From Canna indica (Eukaryota > Streptophyta > Magnoliopsida > Zingiberales > Cannaceae), in the NCBI GenBank assembly GCA_034359265.1, contig CP136891.1, positions 66,496,001-66,560,000 of the forward strand: a DNA stretch of 64,000 nt. Reading direction: 5' to 3'. A program made the translations under genes and the position numbers. Shown in pieces: positions 22,717-33,240 of this stretch (within the stretch, counting starts at the first letter, position 1; every line of letters begins with the position of its first letter). The notes beneath the pieces were generated by a model, which saw nothing but the letters and a program-made list of their open reading frames with translations, searched no databases and was not told the DNA's origin.

Positions 22717-24132
22717 TGTTGGATGGACCTTGACACTAGAAGAGGGGGTTGAATAGTGGCAATCCCCTTTTGTAAATTTCTTTTAAATTAATTTTATCTT
22801 ATCTTAATGGAATTGTTCTTTAATGAATGATGCGATCACAATTCAATCACAATGATGAAAGCAAGTAAAGAGCAATGCAAACAAAACAATTTATAGTGGT
22901 TCGGCCAACCACCTACTCCACTACCTTGGCTCATTAACAAGGATTTCTAAACACTACTTTATAGATTGTATGTTTTCCTTTGAATACACTTGAGGACACC
23001 CTTCTCCCTCACTTGGAGAACACCTCAATCATATTCACCTAGGCAAAACACACTTCTACAAAGTTTACCCTAAGTGTTTCCTAGCACACCTAGCAAGCTA
23101 TCTTAACAAGAAAATAACATTCAACAAATTACAAACTTTAGGAAAGAGCTAATGAAGGAGAAATTTGACCCAAGCTTCTTTCCAACGCCTTCTCGTCTTC
23201 AACTTACAACTGAAAGAAGACTTCAAGGAACGCAGCAAGGTTGAAGCAAAAGAAAACAACGCATGATGAAGTCGAGACTGGGAGTAGAGAGGTGCGCGCA
23301 GGTGTAGCTCGTATGAAGGCTTTAAGGCTCACTTTTAATGCTCAAATAAGTTTGCAAAAAGTGTCTAAAGAAGTTTGGTGAGGGGTATTTATAACCCCTC
23401 ACTTGAACGGCCGTTCAACGGATAAAAATTCGACCATTGAAGCCGTTCGATCACAGGCCGGTCGATCTGTTGGTCGACCGATGGATCGACCGCCAGTGCA
23501 ACCGCTGGCAGCTGAGAGAGGTCGGTCAACCGACGGGTCGACCGAATTGCTACAGCAAGTCATGCGATTGAGGCTATCTTTAGGTCGGTCAACCGATTGG
23601 TCGACCACTACCTTTCTGCCAATTCTTTGCCTCTGTCGGTCGACCAATCGATCGACCGACGCGATTGGTCGATCGACGCAGCCCAGCTATTTGGCCTTTG
23701 CCACATTCGGTCGACCAAATAACTTCTGCCAATATCTTGCGATCTTCGGTCGACCGAATGGACTGCATTGCCATTTTATTGCCGTGATCGGTCGACCGAC
23801 CGGTCGACCGATCCCAGGCTAAGGATGATTAATTCCTTGAATTTTACAAGCCACTTCTAAGGGTTTGGTTACCAAGTTTCAACATGGATGACCTTACATT
23901 TTAGGCTTGGGATTAATTATTCTAGGGATATATTACATTAAATCTTCTTGACTTAATCCCCGAACCTTTCTTCTTCCATTTTTTCGACGATCTTTTCTGT
24001 CATCTTGATTGAACAGATTTGACATATGTATCGCAACCTCAACCTGAACTCAAACCTTCACACTTGGATTAAATACATGTTTGTGATCATCAAAATAAAG
24101 ATCGAGGCTTAAGAGAGACCCTTAAGCCAACA
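22717..24132 (-). repeat. Element B right LTR (5' LTR)
   Basis: 1416 bp, TGTTGGATGG ... AGCCAACA, closely similar to 15986-17449. TATA box TATAAATA (minus) at 23386-23393; GTCGAC array at about 23455-23815, shorter than in the left LTR. Confidence 0.88.
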
Positions 24133-25425
24133 GGCACTTCCATACCCGGAAGTCTTCACCTTCTTAGCGAGAGCACTCTTAGAATTGGCAGAGAGGTCGG
24201 TCAACTGACGGGTCGATCGAATTGCTACAGCAAGTCATGCGATTGAGGCTATCTTTAGGTCAGTCAACCGATTGGTCGACCACTACCTTTCTGCCAATTC
24301 TTTGCCTCTGTCGGTCGACCGACGCAACCCAGCTATTTGGCCTTTGCCACATTCGGTCGACCAAATAACTTCTGCCAATATCTTGCGATCTTCGGTCGAC
24401 CGAATGGGCTGCATTGCCATTTTATTGCCGTGATCGGTCGACCGACCGGTCGACCGATCCCAGGCTAAGGATGATTAATTCCTTGAATTTTACAAGCCAC
24501 TTCTAAGGGTTTGGTTACCAAGTTTCAACATGGATGACCTTACATTTTAGGCTTGGGATTAATTATTCTAGGGATATATTACATTAAATCTTCTTGACTT
24601 AATCCCCGAACCTTTCTTCTTCCATTTTTTCGACGAACTTTTCTGTCGTCTTGATTGAACAGATTTGACATATGTATCGCAACCTCAACCTGAACTCAAA
24701 CCTTCACACTTGGATTAAATACATGTTTGTGATCATCAAAATAAAGATCGAGGCTTAAGAGAGACCCTTAAGCCAACAAGCACTTCCATACCCGGAAGTC
24801 TTCGCCTTCTTAGCGAGAGCACTCTTAGAATTGGCAGAGAGGTCGGTCAACCGACGGATCGACCGAATTGCTATAGCAAGTCATGCGATTGAGGCTACCG
24901 TTAGGTCGGTCAACCGATTGGTCGACCACTACCTTTCTGCCAATTCTTTGCCTCTGTCGGTCGACCGACGCAGCCCAGCTATTTGGCCTTTGCCACATTC
25001 GGTCGACCAAATAACTTCTGCCAATATCTTGCAATCTTCGATCAACCGAATGGGCTGCATTGCCATTTTATTGCCGTGATCGGTCGACCGACCGGTCGAC
25101 CGATCCCAGGCTAAGGATGATTAATTCCTTGAATTTTACAAGCCACTTCTAAGGGTTTGGTTACCAAGTTTCAACTTGGATGACCTTACATTTTAGGCTT
25201 GGGATTAATTATTCTAGGGATATATTACATTAAATCTTCTTGACTTAATCCCCAAACCTTTCTTCTTCCATTTTTTCGACGATCTTTTCTGTCGTCTTGA
25301 TTGAACAGATTTGACATATGTATCGCAACCTCAACCTGAACTCAAACCTTCACACTTGGATTAAATACATGTTTGTGAGCATCAAAATAAAGATCGAGGC
25401 TTAAGAGAGACCCTTAAGCCAACAA
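24133..25425. repeat. Two tandem 646-bp units made of LTR A and LTR B pieces
   Basis: Each unit starts with about 46 bp of LTR A (GCACTTCCATACCCGGAAG) and continues abruptly with the last ~600 bp of LTR B, ending AGCCAACA. GCACTTCC recurs at 24134, 24780 and 25426, so both steps are exactly 646 bp. The first unit begins directly at the B insertion point; after the third GCACTTCC the true LTR A continuation follows. Confidence 0.88.
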
Positions 25426-26705
25426 GCACTTCCATACCCGGAAGTCTTCGCCTTCTTAGCGAGAGCACTCTTCTACCTCAACCTAAGGGATACCTCAACT
25501 AATCCTAGTAAAACAAGGTTTACAAAAGTGGCTTTACACCTTCACAGTAAGGTAACCACTTCCACACAAGACCTAACAACCTAGGTCTTACTCAAACTCA
25601 AATCCAAGAAAACTGGTTCAAATAACAGTTAAAATTACAATGAAAAGAGCTTAGAATTGAAACCAAGGATCAATGCTCTTTTCCAAGCCTTCGACGCCTC
25701 CAACTCGCCAAGAAATAGAGCTCGAATTAAATCCCGAGTTGAGACAGAGTGTGCGCTTGAAGCGGATTTTGACGGAAGATTAGGGCGCGCTGCAATCAAT
25801 CTTTTGAAGGCTCAAAACTCCCTTTCGAATGCTCAATAAATTCTGTATCAGTGAGAGGAGAGATGGTCTTAAATAAGTTAGATGAGGTATATTTATACCC
25901 TTTCAAAGAAACGGCAGCTCAACGGGTAGAAAACTATCCGTTATAGCTGCTCGGTTGATTGGCCGATCGATCGACCGATTGACCGCTCAAGTGACCGCTG
26001 CCTCAATGTCTCTGTGCGATCGACCGACGGGTCGACCGCCAGACGCAATTCCTGCATTCCGCAATCCGATCGACCGATCGGTCGACCGACGCAAGTTACG
26101 GCTTCAGTGATCTGCAGTTCGATCGACCAACGAAGCTACTGCCAATTTTTGGCCTCAGTCGGTCGACCGAAGTAGCTACTGCCACTTTCTACCTTCGGTC
26201 GATCGATCACCCGGTCGACCGACGTAGCCTTTACGCGATTTCTTCCCTATCTTCGATTGACTGACAGGTCGACCAAATGGCTACTGCCATGTTTTCGCGA
26301 CATTCGGTCGATCGACAAGGCTACTGCAAAGTTCTAACACTATTCGATCGACCGACCGACCGATCGATCATATGCTGAATTTGATTTTTTTCAGCCTTCT
26401 TCTTCTGCGCTTCTTTTCTGGGTTCCGACTTTCAACGAGCATCAACTTGGAGAGTTTTCCATGTGATCTTTGGGCTCGTCCAATACGTCTTTGGTGCACA
26501 CGTCGACTTCCGAGATATTCCTTGACGAACCCGAGCGTGATGATCAATGTCCTTCCGATTTTTCGATTTCTTCTGATTTATTCGATCGAGGACATCGAAC
26601 GCTAACCGATATGGAACCTGAAAGATTTATCAATGAAATATTAGTTCCATGTTTGTTATCATCAAAACTGAGATTAAGACCAAGGTTGAAAACCTTAAGC
26701 CAACA
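25426..26705 (-). repeat. Element A right LTR (5' LTR), second part
   Basis: Continues the LTR broken at 15985. TATA box (minus) at 25890-25897 and a GTCGAC/GATCGA array at about 25950-26370. Ends AAGCCAACA at 26705, followed by the GTCCC target duplication. Confidence 0.85.
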
Positions 26706-27051
26706 GTCCCCCTCCTTGACAATTTCAAGTTGCCGACCACCCTCCAACCTTACAGCAACACGGGCGATTTGACCATCCACCTGACGATATTTTGATCGAT
26801 GATGCTTCTCAACAGCACTACTGACTTCATCCTATGTCGAGCTTTCCCCACTTTCCTAGAAAAGGTTGCGTTGTTATGGTTCTCCACCCTCCCGTCGGGA
26901 TCTGTACATACCTTCCAGGAGCTCTCCAAGGCATCCATCAACCAATTATCCTCATTCTGAATCTATTCCAAGACCGAGAACTCCCTTCACTATATCACAC
27001 AGGGACAGAATGAACCACTGAGGGAGTACCTCAAGAGATTCAACACCGTAG

Positions 27052-27767
27052 TAGATGTGGTAATGGGTCGTGCCTGGCACGGCCAGAGAAAACTTCGGGT
27101 CATGCCAGGCACGACCCGAGAAAACCCCGAGTTGTGCTTGGCACAGCCCGGTTGCTCAAAGGGGAGGACCAACTCAGCCCTCCGCCCAAGCTTAATCTAG
27201 CGCTGGCAATGCTTGCGCTAGGCCAGGCTGAGTACGGCACGCACGCCGTAGAGGTGGCAATGGGCCGGGCCCGCCCATGGGCGGCACGGGCCCAGCCCGA
27301 TTTCGGACCTTGCTTGGCCCAGCTCAGCACAGTTGTGCCCAAGAGACGGGCCGGGCTCGCCTCCTGGGCACGCGGGCCGTGCTCAGCACGGCATGCGGGC
27401 CGAGCATGGCCCACGCGCCCTAGGCCTAGCGTGCGCCAAGCCTGGTCTGGCTCGGGCTCGATCGAGTGGATTTTTTTTAAAAAAATAAATTTTTTAACCT
27501 TTAAAATTTTAAATTTAAATATTTAAAAACTTTAATTTAATTATTTAATTATTCAAGCCGGCCCGGCCCGAGCACGAGTGGGCGGGCTCGGGTCGGGCTG
27601 GGCTTGCCCGTGGTGTGTTCGAGCTGTGCCAGGCACGGCCCGTAGGTGGCCGGCCCAAGCACAATCCATTGCCACCTCTAGCACGTCGTGCCGAGTACAA
27701 CCCACGTACCCCAGTTAGGGTCGGGCTCGTGCCGCCTTTAGGTGAGCTCGACCCATTGCCACCTCTA
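27052..27767. mobile_element. hAT-like non-autonomous element (outer of nested pair)
   Basis: Ends TAGATGTGGTAATGGGTCG and CGACCCATTGCCACCTCTA form terminal inverted repeats. Flanking 8-mers CACCGTAG (27044-27051) and TACCGTAG (27768-27775) match at 7 of 8 positions, as expected for an old hAT target duplication. The interior is very GC-rich, with GGCCCGGCC / GGCACGGCC motifs and no real coding sequence. Confidence 0.75.
27249..27680. mobile_element. hAT-like non-autonomous element (inner)
   Basis: TAGAGGTGGCAATGGGCC ... CCATTGCCACCTCTA, flanked by GCACGCCG (27241-27248) and GCACGTCG (27681-27688), 7 of 8 identical. It lies inside the 27052-27767 element and has nearly the same ends, so it is a family member inserted in a relative. 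The GC-rich arms flank an AT-rich centre near 27470-27550. Confidence 0.75.
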
Positions 27768-28469
27768 TACCGTAGCCATGGAGATCCCCAACCTCAACTC
27801 TCACATCGTGTTGTACTCTATCAAACATGACCTGAAGCTCGGACAATTCGCAGACCAGATAGCCTTGTCCAAGCCGAGAACTATGGTCGAGTTTTGAGAA
27901 TGAGCAGTGTGCCACATGGAGATGGAATTGCTTAGATAAGCCAAAAAGGCGGGTAGATAAATTACCAAAGACAACTCCGAAGACAAAAAAACAAAGAAGC
28001 TCGATAAATAGGGAGAAGGGCAAGATTGCCAAGGATAGGACGACGACAAAAGAAAGAGATCGCCACCCCAACCTAGCGCCAGATATGACAAATATACCTC
28101 ATTGAACACCAAAAGGGAGACCATTCTCCAAGAGATCTACAATGTGCAGCTTCTCAAAGGGATAATAAACTAAAAAATCATAAGGTTTACAAAAATTTTA
28201 CATTCTATATGTGTTTTCAAAATTCGCCTATAAATGCACAATCTTTACATCCATTTATGTCATCCATCAAATCGTCAAGCGCCGTCTCAACTTAGCTGAA
28301 ATGGAGGAAAACGACGATTTTGTGGCCTGACGGCTTCATACCTGGCCTTCCTAGTTGTGGGTATGTTATTAAAAAGGAATATATATGGTCATATATATTT
28401 TTCTCTTTCTTCTTTTCTTTTTCTTCCCCACTTCTTCTTCTTCCACCACCACTACCACTACTTCCTGCA

Positions 28470-28654
28470 CCATGGAACCTAGCTACCCGTCGTCCATCAC
28501 CAACATGCTGGGCGAGAACTCGGTCCTCCTAATACGCGGCGCGCGCCACAAGCACTTGCACACCGCGAGTACCACCTCGTCATCGATAGCTTCTTCTCCA
28601 TCGCGTTCCCTTCTTTCCTCTCCTTCACCACCTATGGTCGCGTCATCCAGGTAA
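28470..28654 (+). pseudogene. Captured gene fragment, possibly cytochrome P450
   Basis: GC-rich sequence within the Pack-MULE. One frame reads MLGENSVLLIRGARHKHL, resembling the C-helix region of plant P450s; a shifted frame continues LVIDSFFSIAFPSFLSF to TYGRVIQ and a CAG/GTAACA donor-like site at 28652. The frame shift means it is not functional. The P450 assignment is from motif resemblance only. Confidence 0.35.
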
Positions 28655-29239
28655 CAAAACATATCTACCCACTTGACTCTCTTGCATGCTCGTTGTTGCT
28701 TTTGACAGAGGATTCTTCTCTCTTCTCTTCTTGGAGGAAGAGCCCTACATTGACGGAGAGAGAGCCACCTTTTATCCAGAGGCCACAACAATGGCGGACT
28801 AAAATAGTCCATGCGGGCAATGTCAACCCTCCTATTACCATCCCATGCCTCTCTCTAATTAATCTCGTGCATTTAATTCATTGTAGGTATAAAGCAGAGC
28901 ATATTTCTACAAGGAGTGTACTGTCTCACCTCCCTCTCTCCTCCCACCTTCGCTGGTATAAAGCAACCCATAAAAAGGATGGCCTTCCAGTACGTGAAGC
29001 ATCATCAACTACGGCACCTTCTCCCTCATCAGCGTCCCCCAGCGAGGCGACAACCTCCAACCTGACCTCAGCCATCTTCGCCTCCTCTGCGGTGAACCTC
29101 GGCCAACTACAATCGCCGCCAGCTTGGTCAACTGCTTCCCCACGTCGTGCGACTTGAGAGGCGGCGAGGAGCTGCTGCAGGACGAGGGCCGCAAAGTCGA
29201 AGAATCCATGCGCGTCAACGAAGCGAAGGAAGTCATCGA

Positions 29240-29789
29240 GGAGAGGGTGGGTGGAAGGACCTGCTGCTGCAGCCGACCCCGACGGCGTCCACTTCTTCCA
29301 ACACGCCACTGGGATCAAGGCCATCGTCCTCTACAGCCCTCAGATCTTCAAGAAGGTCAGCCTAGTGACCAAGAACCAGCAGTTCTTCACCACTATCTGC
29401 GTCGGTGTCATCAAGACCGCGTTCATCTTGCTTGCTATCCTGCTTGGGGGTTGGGAGGGAGAAAGCTATTCCTCTCGGGCATAACAGGGATGATAGGGAT
29501 GATATTGTCGCTCACAGGGCTGGGCGTTGTCCTCACCATGATCGAGCACTTGTAGCTGGCGATCAATAGATTGATGAACTCCGCCATGTTGATGTCCTTC
29601 GTTTGGCTCTACAAAGCCATCACCATCGGCGGCACCTTCTTCCTCTTCTCCGGTGTTGGGGTCATCGTGTTGGTGTTCTATTTCTTGTATTGCCTAGAAA
29701 CGAGAGGGAGAGCATTAGAGGAGGAAGTGGAGGAAGTGTTCTTAAAGCCCAAGGACAAGAAGCTACAGAATAACGAAGGAGGAGTATGA
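29240..29789 (+). pseudogene. Captured polyol/monosaccharide transporter fragment
   Basis: Encodes the second half of a plant polyol (PLT/PMT) sugar-proton symporter of the major facilitator superfamily, split among frames. Segments: EGGWKDLLLQPTP, then GVHFFQHATGIKAIVLYSPQ with IFKKVSLVTKNQQ, then a membrane segment (VIKTAFILLAILLG). After a frameshift come MIGMILSLTGLGVVLTMI, then LYKAITIGGTFFLFSGVGV and the conserved ETRGRALEE motif near the C-terminus. No introns are seen. Frameshifts and an in-frame stop after TMIEHL disable it. The source gene was probably plasma-membrane located. Confidence 0.75.
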
Positions 29790-30323
29790 CGTGGCAAAGG
29801 TTGACATGATAGTCAATTTTCTTCGGGCCGGGGAAGACTTGACCAGACCTGAGAAGTTGGAGGAGGCGGGTGGTGAAGGTGGAGGAGGCAGTCAGGGGAA
29901 TGGTTGGCGGCGGCTCAGAGGGCGGACAAGTGTGGATCGCAGCTGTTGTGCGGCAGTGGATTGAGTGCGACAGAGGAGGCAACGACGGAGGAGAAGGATG
30001 GGAGGCAGTGGCGGTGGCCGTGGTGGCGGTGCAAGGTGGTAGTGGTCGTGGCCGGCAGAAGAAGAAGTAGGGAAGATGAAGAGAAGAGAGAGAAAAATAG
30101 GTGGGACTATATATATATATATATAATAGGTGGCCACCTATGAAGCTGTTAGCCACGCGAGCGTCGTTTTCCTCCACGTCAGCTAAGTTGAGATGACGCT
30201 TAACGATTTGGTAGATGGCATAAATGGATGTAAATATTGTGCATTTATAGACGAATTTTGAAAATGCGAGTAGAACGTAAATTTTTTTGCAAACCTTATG
30301 ATTGTTTAGTCTATTATCCCTTT

Positions 30324-30512
30324 AAATATCTAAGCAACGCCATGAAGCAGAAGGTATCGTTTAATGCTAACAAAAGTAAGAAGTGTGAATTCAATCGCAC
30401 GTATGGACACACTATCGAGGAGTGTGTGGTACTCAAAGACCAGATCAAGCGTTTGATATGGGAAGGTCACCTTAATCGCTACGTCGGCCACATAAGAAGC
30501 TGTAGAGTGTAG
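30324..30512 (+). pseudogene. Gypsy gag zinc-knuckle end
   Basis: CEFNRTYGHTIEECVVLKD followed by QIKRLIWEGHLNRYVG is the conserved gag C-terminus of plant gypsy elements. It directly resumes the gag interrupted at 28155. Confidence 0.75.
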
Positions 30513-30659
30513 ACGGGACCAACATGACTACGACTCCTAACACCGAAGTCGAAGCAAAGCACCCCCAAGGGACACTAGGGGAAATCGAGATAGCGGCAAA
30601 ATTGATTGACCAAACAATGAGATCCGCGGAGTCATCGAACATATAGTCGGAGGATTCGT

Positions 30660-30681
30660 GGGGGGGGGGGGGGGAGGGGGG
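30660..30681. repeat. G-rich homopolymer run
   Basis: A run of fourteen G followed by an A and further Gs, inside the gypsy gag-protease linker. Could form a quadruplex; may also be length-variable. Confidence 0.7.
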
Positions 30682-30759
30682 CAAGACAAGCTTAGCCAGA
30701 AAAAGGTCTCTCTAAGTCATCATGGCAATCGATAACACGACCCACCTGCATATGCCTCA

Positions 30760-32650
30760 CGTCAGAATCCTGATAATATCATTCTATGAATTTGAATTCT
30801 AGGGAATTGACATAAGCCTACATGACCTTGTCGTTATTTCTGTAATCGTTGGTAACTTTATTGTCAGGTAAGTCGTCCTGGAAGATTATGGGAGCTCGAT
30901 CGACATCCTGTTCTACTCAACATTCAGGAAGATGCAACTGACTGAAGCCGCACTCCACTCAAGAACAGAGACCTTCTTGAGTTCTCAGGAGAATGAGTCA
31001 ACATCCGAGGCTATGTGTGGTTAAGGACAACGTTTGGCTGCCGGCTGAAGACTAAAACAACAAATGCAGTACCTAGTCATCAATTGCCCTAGCCCCTACC
31101 TGGCACTCAAATTCCCAGTTTCAAGGGCAAAGGTGGGAATGGTCCACGCCGACCAGAAAGAAGCCCGCTTGTGCTACAATGAATGTTTAAACCAATAGAA
31201 GGCTAAGCCAGAGAAAGCGTTGAGCACTTCATCCCCGCAAGTCCACTCGGTGTTCCACACAAAGCATCAGCTAAGAGTATCCAAGTTGGACTTGAGAAGA
31301 AACGTCCAAGAGCGGCCCCAGCCGACCGACGACTTGGAATCTATATAGATCAAAGCATCGCCCGAGCAGGTGACGTTTGTTGGAGCTCGTTTCCCAATCG
31401 AGCTCAAAACTCAACTCAGCGCTCTACTAGAAAACAATGTCGGCTTGTTTGCACGGACACCTGTAGACATGTCAGGGATAGATCCTAATTCATCTACCAC
31501 AAGCTCGCCATCGACCCTCGAGTCAAACCTGTGGCATAATAGAAAAGAAAGCTCGGAGCCGAGCGTCAAGAAGCATCTCTGAAAGGGACCAATAAGCTAC
31601 TGAAAGTAGATTTCATCAGAGAGATCATATTCACCACATGGCTCGCGAACATCGTGATGGTCAAAAAAAAGTTCTGGAAAATGATGGATGTGCATAGACT
31701 TCACTGACCTGAACAAAGCTTGCCCCCGAAGGACTCCTACCCTCTCCCGAGCATAGACAAACTTGTCGATGGCTCCTCGGGGTACCAGTACTTGAGTTTC
31801 ATGGACGCATACTCAGGCTATCAGATCTGGATGCACCCTGAAGACGTGGTCAAATACCTGGTGGTAGCCATCGACTACTTCACCAAGTAGATAGAGGCCG
31901 AGCTGCTGGCCTCAATTGCAATCGAAAAGATTAAAAAATTTGTGTGGAAGAAAATCAGTTGCAGACATGGCATACCACGTGAACTCGTCAGTGATAATGG
32001 CACACAATTCATAGATAGAATATTCAAGGAATTCTGCTCGGACCTCAACATTTAACAACTTTTCTCCTTGGTGGAGCATCCGTAAACCAATGGCTTGGCC
32101 GAGGTGGCTAACAAAGTTATCTTGACAAGACTTAAAAAGAAGCTCGATAAGTCAAAGGGCACTAGGCCGAAGAGTTTCCTACAGTGTTACGAAATTATAA
32201 CATAACTGCCCAGTCATCCACTCAGGAAACTCCTTATAGACGCATCTTCGGAGCAGAGGCCATGATCTCGGTTGAAAACGTGGGGGGCAACCTCTGAAGA
32301 GCAACCTTTGATGAACAAAGCAATTCAGAAGCCTGAAAGGCTGAGCTGAACCTTGTTGAAGAAGAATGAGAACTCGCTAGAGTGAGAGAAGGAACCATGA
32401 AGCTCAAAATAGCTCTAAAATACGATAAAATATGTCACATCGAGAAAATTTATGGAGGGAGATACTGCTAAGAAAGACTAAACTCCAAAGGAAGCCAATT
32501 GGGGAAGGAAAAGTTGCATTGAACTGAGAAGGTCCATACATAGTGACAAAAGACATAATTAAGAAAGGGAGCCTATAAGATTGTTGAACTCTCTGGACGA
32601 GACTTCCATGCTCATGGAGTGCGGCCTCCTTACGGGCCTACCACAACTAA
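30760..32650 (+). pseudogene. Gypsy pol remnant: protease, partial RT, integrase
   Basis: Degraded frames in order: protease-like region near 30860-31010; RT start near 31480-31590 (YHKLAIDPRVKPV) to 31840 with YPLPSIDKLVDGSSGYQYLS and FMDAYSGYQIWMHPED. Then without transition the integrase core, VVAIDYFTK ... HGIPRELVSDNGTQF at about 31860-32010, and the integrase C-part (GPYIVTKDIIKKG) near 32540. The RT catalytic block, RNase H and integrase zinc finger are missing, so an internal deletion lies near 31845-31860. Many stops. Confidence 0.8.
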
Positions 32651-32670
32651 GTGACCCTGCCCCCTCCTCC

Positions 32671-32683
32671 CCCCCCCCCCCCC
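32671..32683. repeat. C run before the 3' LTR
   Basis: About thirteen C bases preceded by CCCTCCTCC, at the place where the gypsy polypurine tract and LTR boundary are expected. Confidence 0.5.
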
Positions 32684-32689
32684 TAAACT

Positions 32690-33240
32690 ACAAATAGTCA
32701 ATGCACTCTTTTTCCTTAATTGTGGTTTTTTCCCACAGGGTTTTCCCTTTGAAGATTTTAACTAGGCATAACCATGCGTAAGCCGAATGCCCCGCTCAAT
32801 GGGAATTAATGTACTATCATTTTCCTTTCATTCAATAATATTATCTTTCCTTTTCCACGTCTATTTGTGTCCAGATAATTTACAGCTATCTCATATCACA
32901 CAACGAAGGAATTCCTACGATCTCGCGATAGAACGCTATCCCACGACAGTAGCAACTTCTATTTGTGCGACTCCATCGTTCCTAACCTTAGGCACAGTCC
33001 TTCCTTACGCTCCATGTAAGCTCAGCTTGACCCCAAGCATGATCCTCGGCTCTAAATGCGGCATCATGCTCTAAATGAGACCAACTCCAGCTCTAAATGA
33101 GCTCAGAACTTACTTACGACCTCAGCACCCTTGAAGGCTTCCTTAACCTTGGCATTCTCAGAGTTCTTGTTGGCCTTAAATGCGGCCTCCAGCTCTAAAT
33201 GAGATTGACTCTCTCTAAATGAGTGCGCCCCAGGTGCGGT
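32690..33240 (+). repeat. Gypsy 3' LTR remnant
   Basis: CACAGGGTTTTCCC ... TTTTAACTAGGCA is a stretch typical of plant gypsy LTRs, located right after integrase. Outer limits unclear. Confidence 0.45.

Larger units (their letters stand above)
15986..24132 (-). mobile_element. Copia-type element B, complete LTR retrotransposon, degraded genes
   Basis: TGTTGGATGG ... AGCCAACA with the 5-bp target duplication GGCAC (15981-15985, 24133-24137), inserted in the right LTR of element A. LTRs 15986-17449 and 22717-24132 are highly similar. Primer site TGGTATCAGAGC is at 22703-22714 (minus) and a polypurine-like tract at 17450-17465. Gag, protease, integrase, RT and RNase H follow in copia order on the minus strand, with several stops and frameshifts. 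It shares LTR ends, primer site and LTR architecture with element A, so it may belong to the autonomous family that mobilised A. Confidence 0.9.
9000..26705 (-). mobile_element. Copia-type element A, gag-only, non-autonomous
   Basis: Bounded by TGTTGGAC ... AGCCAACA and flanked by the 5-bp target duplication GTCCC (8995-8999, 26706-26710). Its genes run on the minus strand, so the 5' LTR is on the right. The primer site TGGTATCAGAGC (tRNA-Met type) is at 15648-15659, and a polypurine-like tract adjoins the left LTR at 10530-10545. Between the LTRs only gag is recognisable; 10530-14060 shows no protease, integrase or RT, so mobility would need help in trans. The right LTR is split by element B plus the 646-bp tandem units. 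Without these the element would be about 8.3 kb. Confidence 0.85.
26711..28155 (+). pseudogene. Gypsy gag, middle part (interrupted)
   Basis: 26711-27043 encodes the capsid-type region, with LLDNFKLPTTLQPYSNTGDL and later ITQGQNEPLREYLKRFN, a signature of plant gypsy gag. After the hAT-like insertion it resumes at 27776 (MEIPNLNSH ... LKLGQFADQIALSKPRTM) and decays with stops toward the Pack-MULE at 28156. Confidence 0.75.
28156..30323. mobile_element. Pack-MULE-like element with ~200-bp TIRs
   Basis: Terminal inverted repeats of about 200 bp: left 28156-28355 starts AAAGGGATAATAAACT and right ends AGTCTATTATCCCTTT at 30323. The arms stay alignable through CTATAAATGCACAAT, CCATTTATG and ATGGAGGAAAACGACG. 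Long TIRs without a transposase, filled with GC-rich host gene fragments, are the hallmark of Pack-MULEs. It interrupts gypsy gag. A 9-bp target duplication is not recognisable, probably because of age. Confidence 0.75.

Noticed and set aside
27100..27526. Ala/Arg-rich open frames in the hAT-like pair
   Set aside because: Result of GC-rich repeated words on both strands; the region is bounded by TIRs and target duplications.
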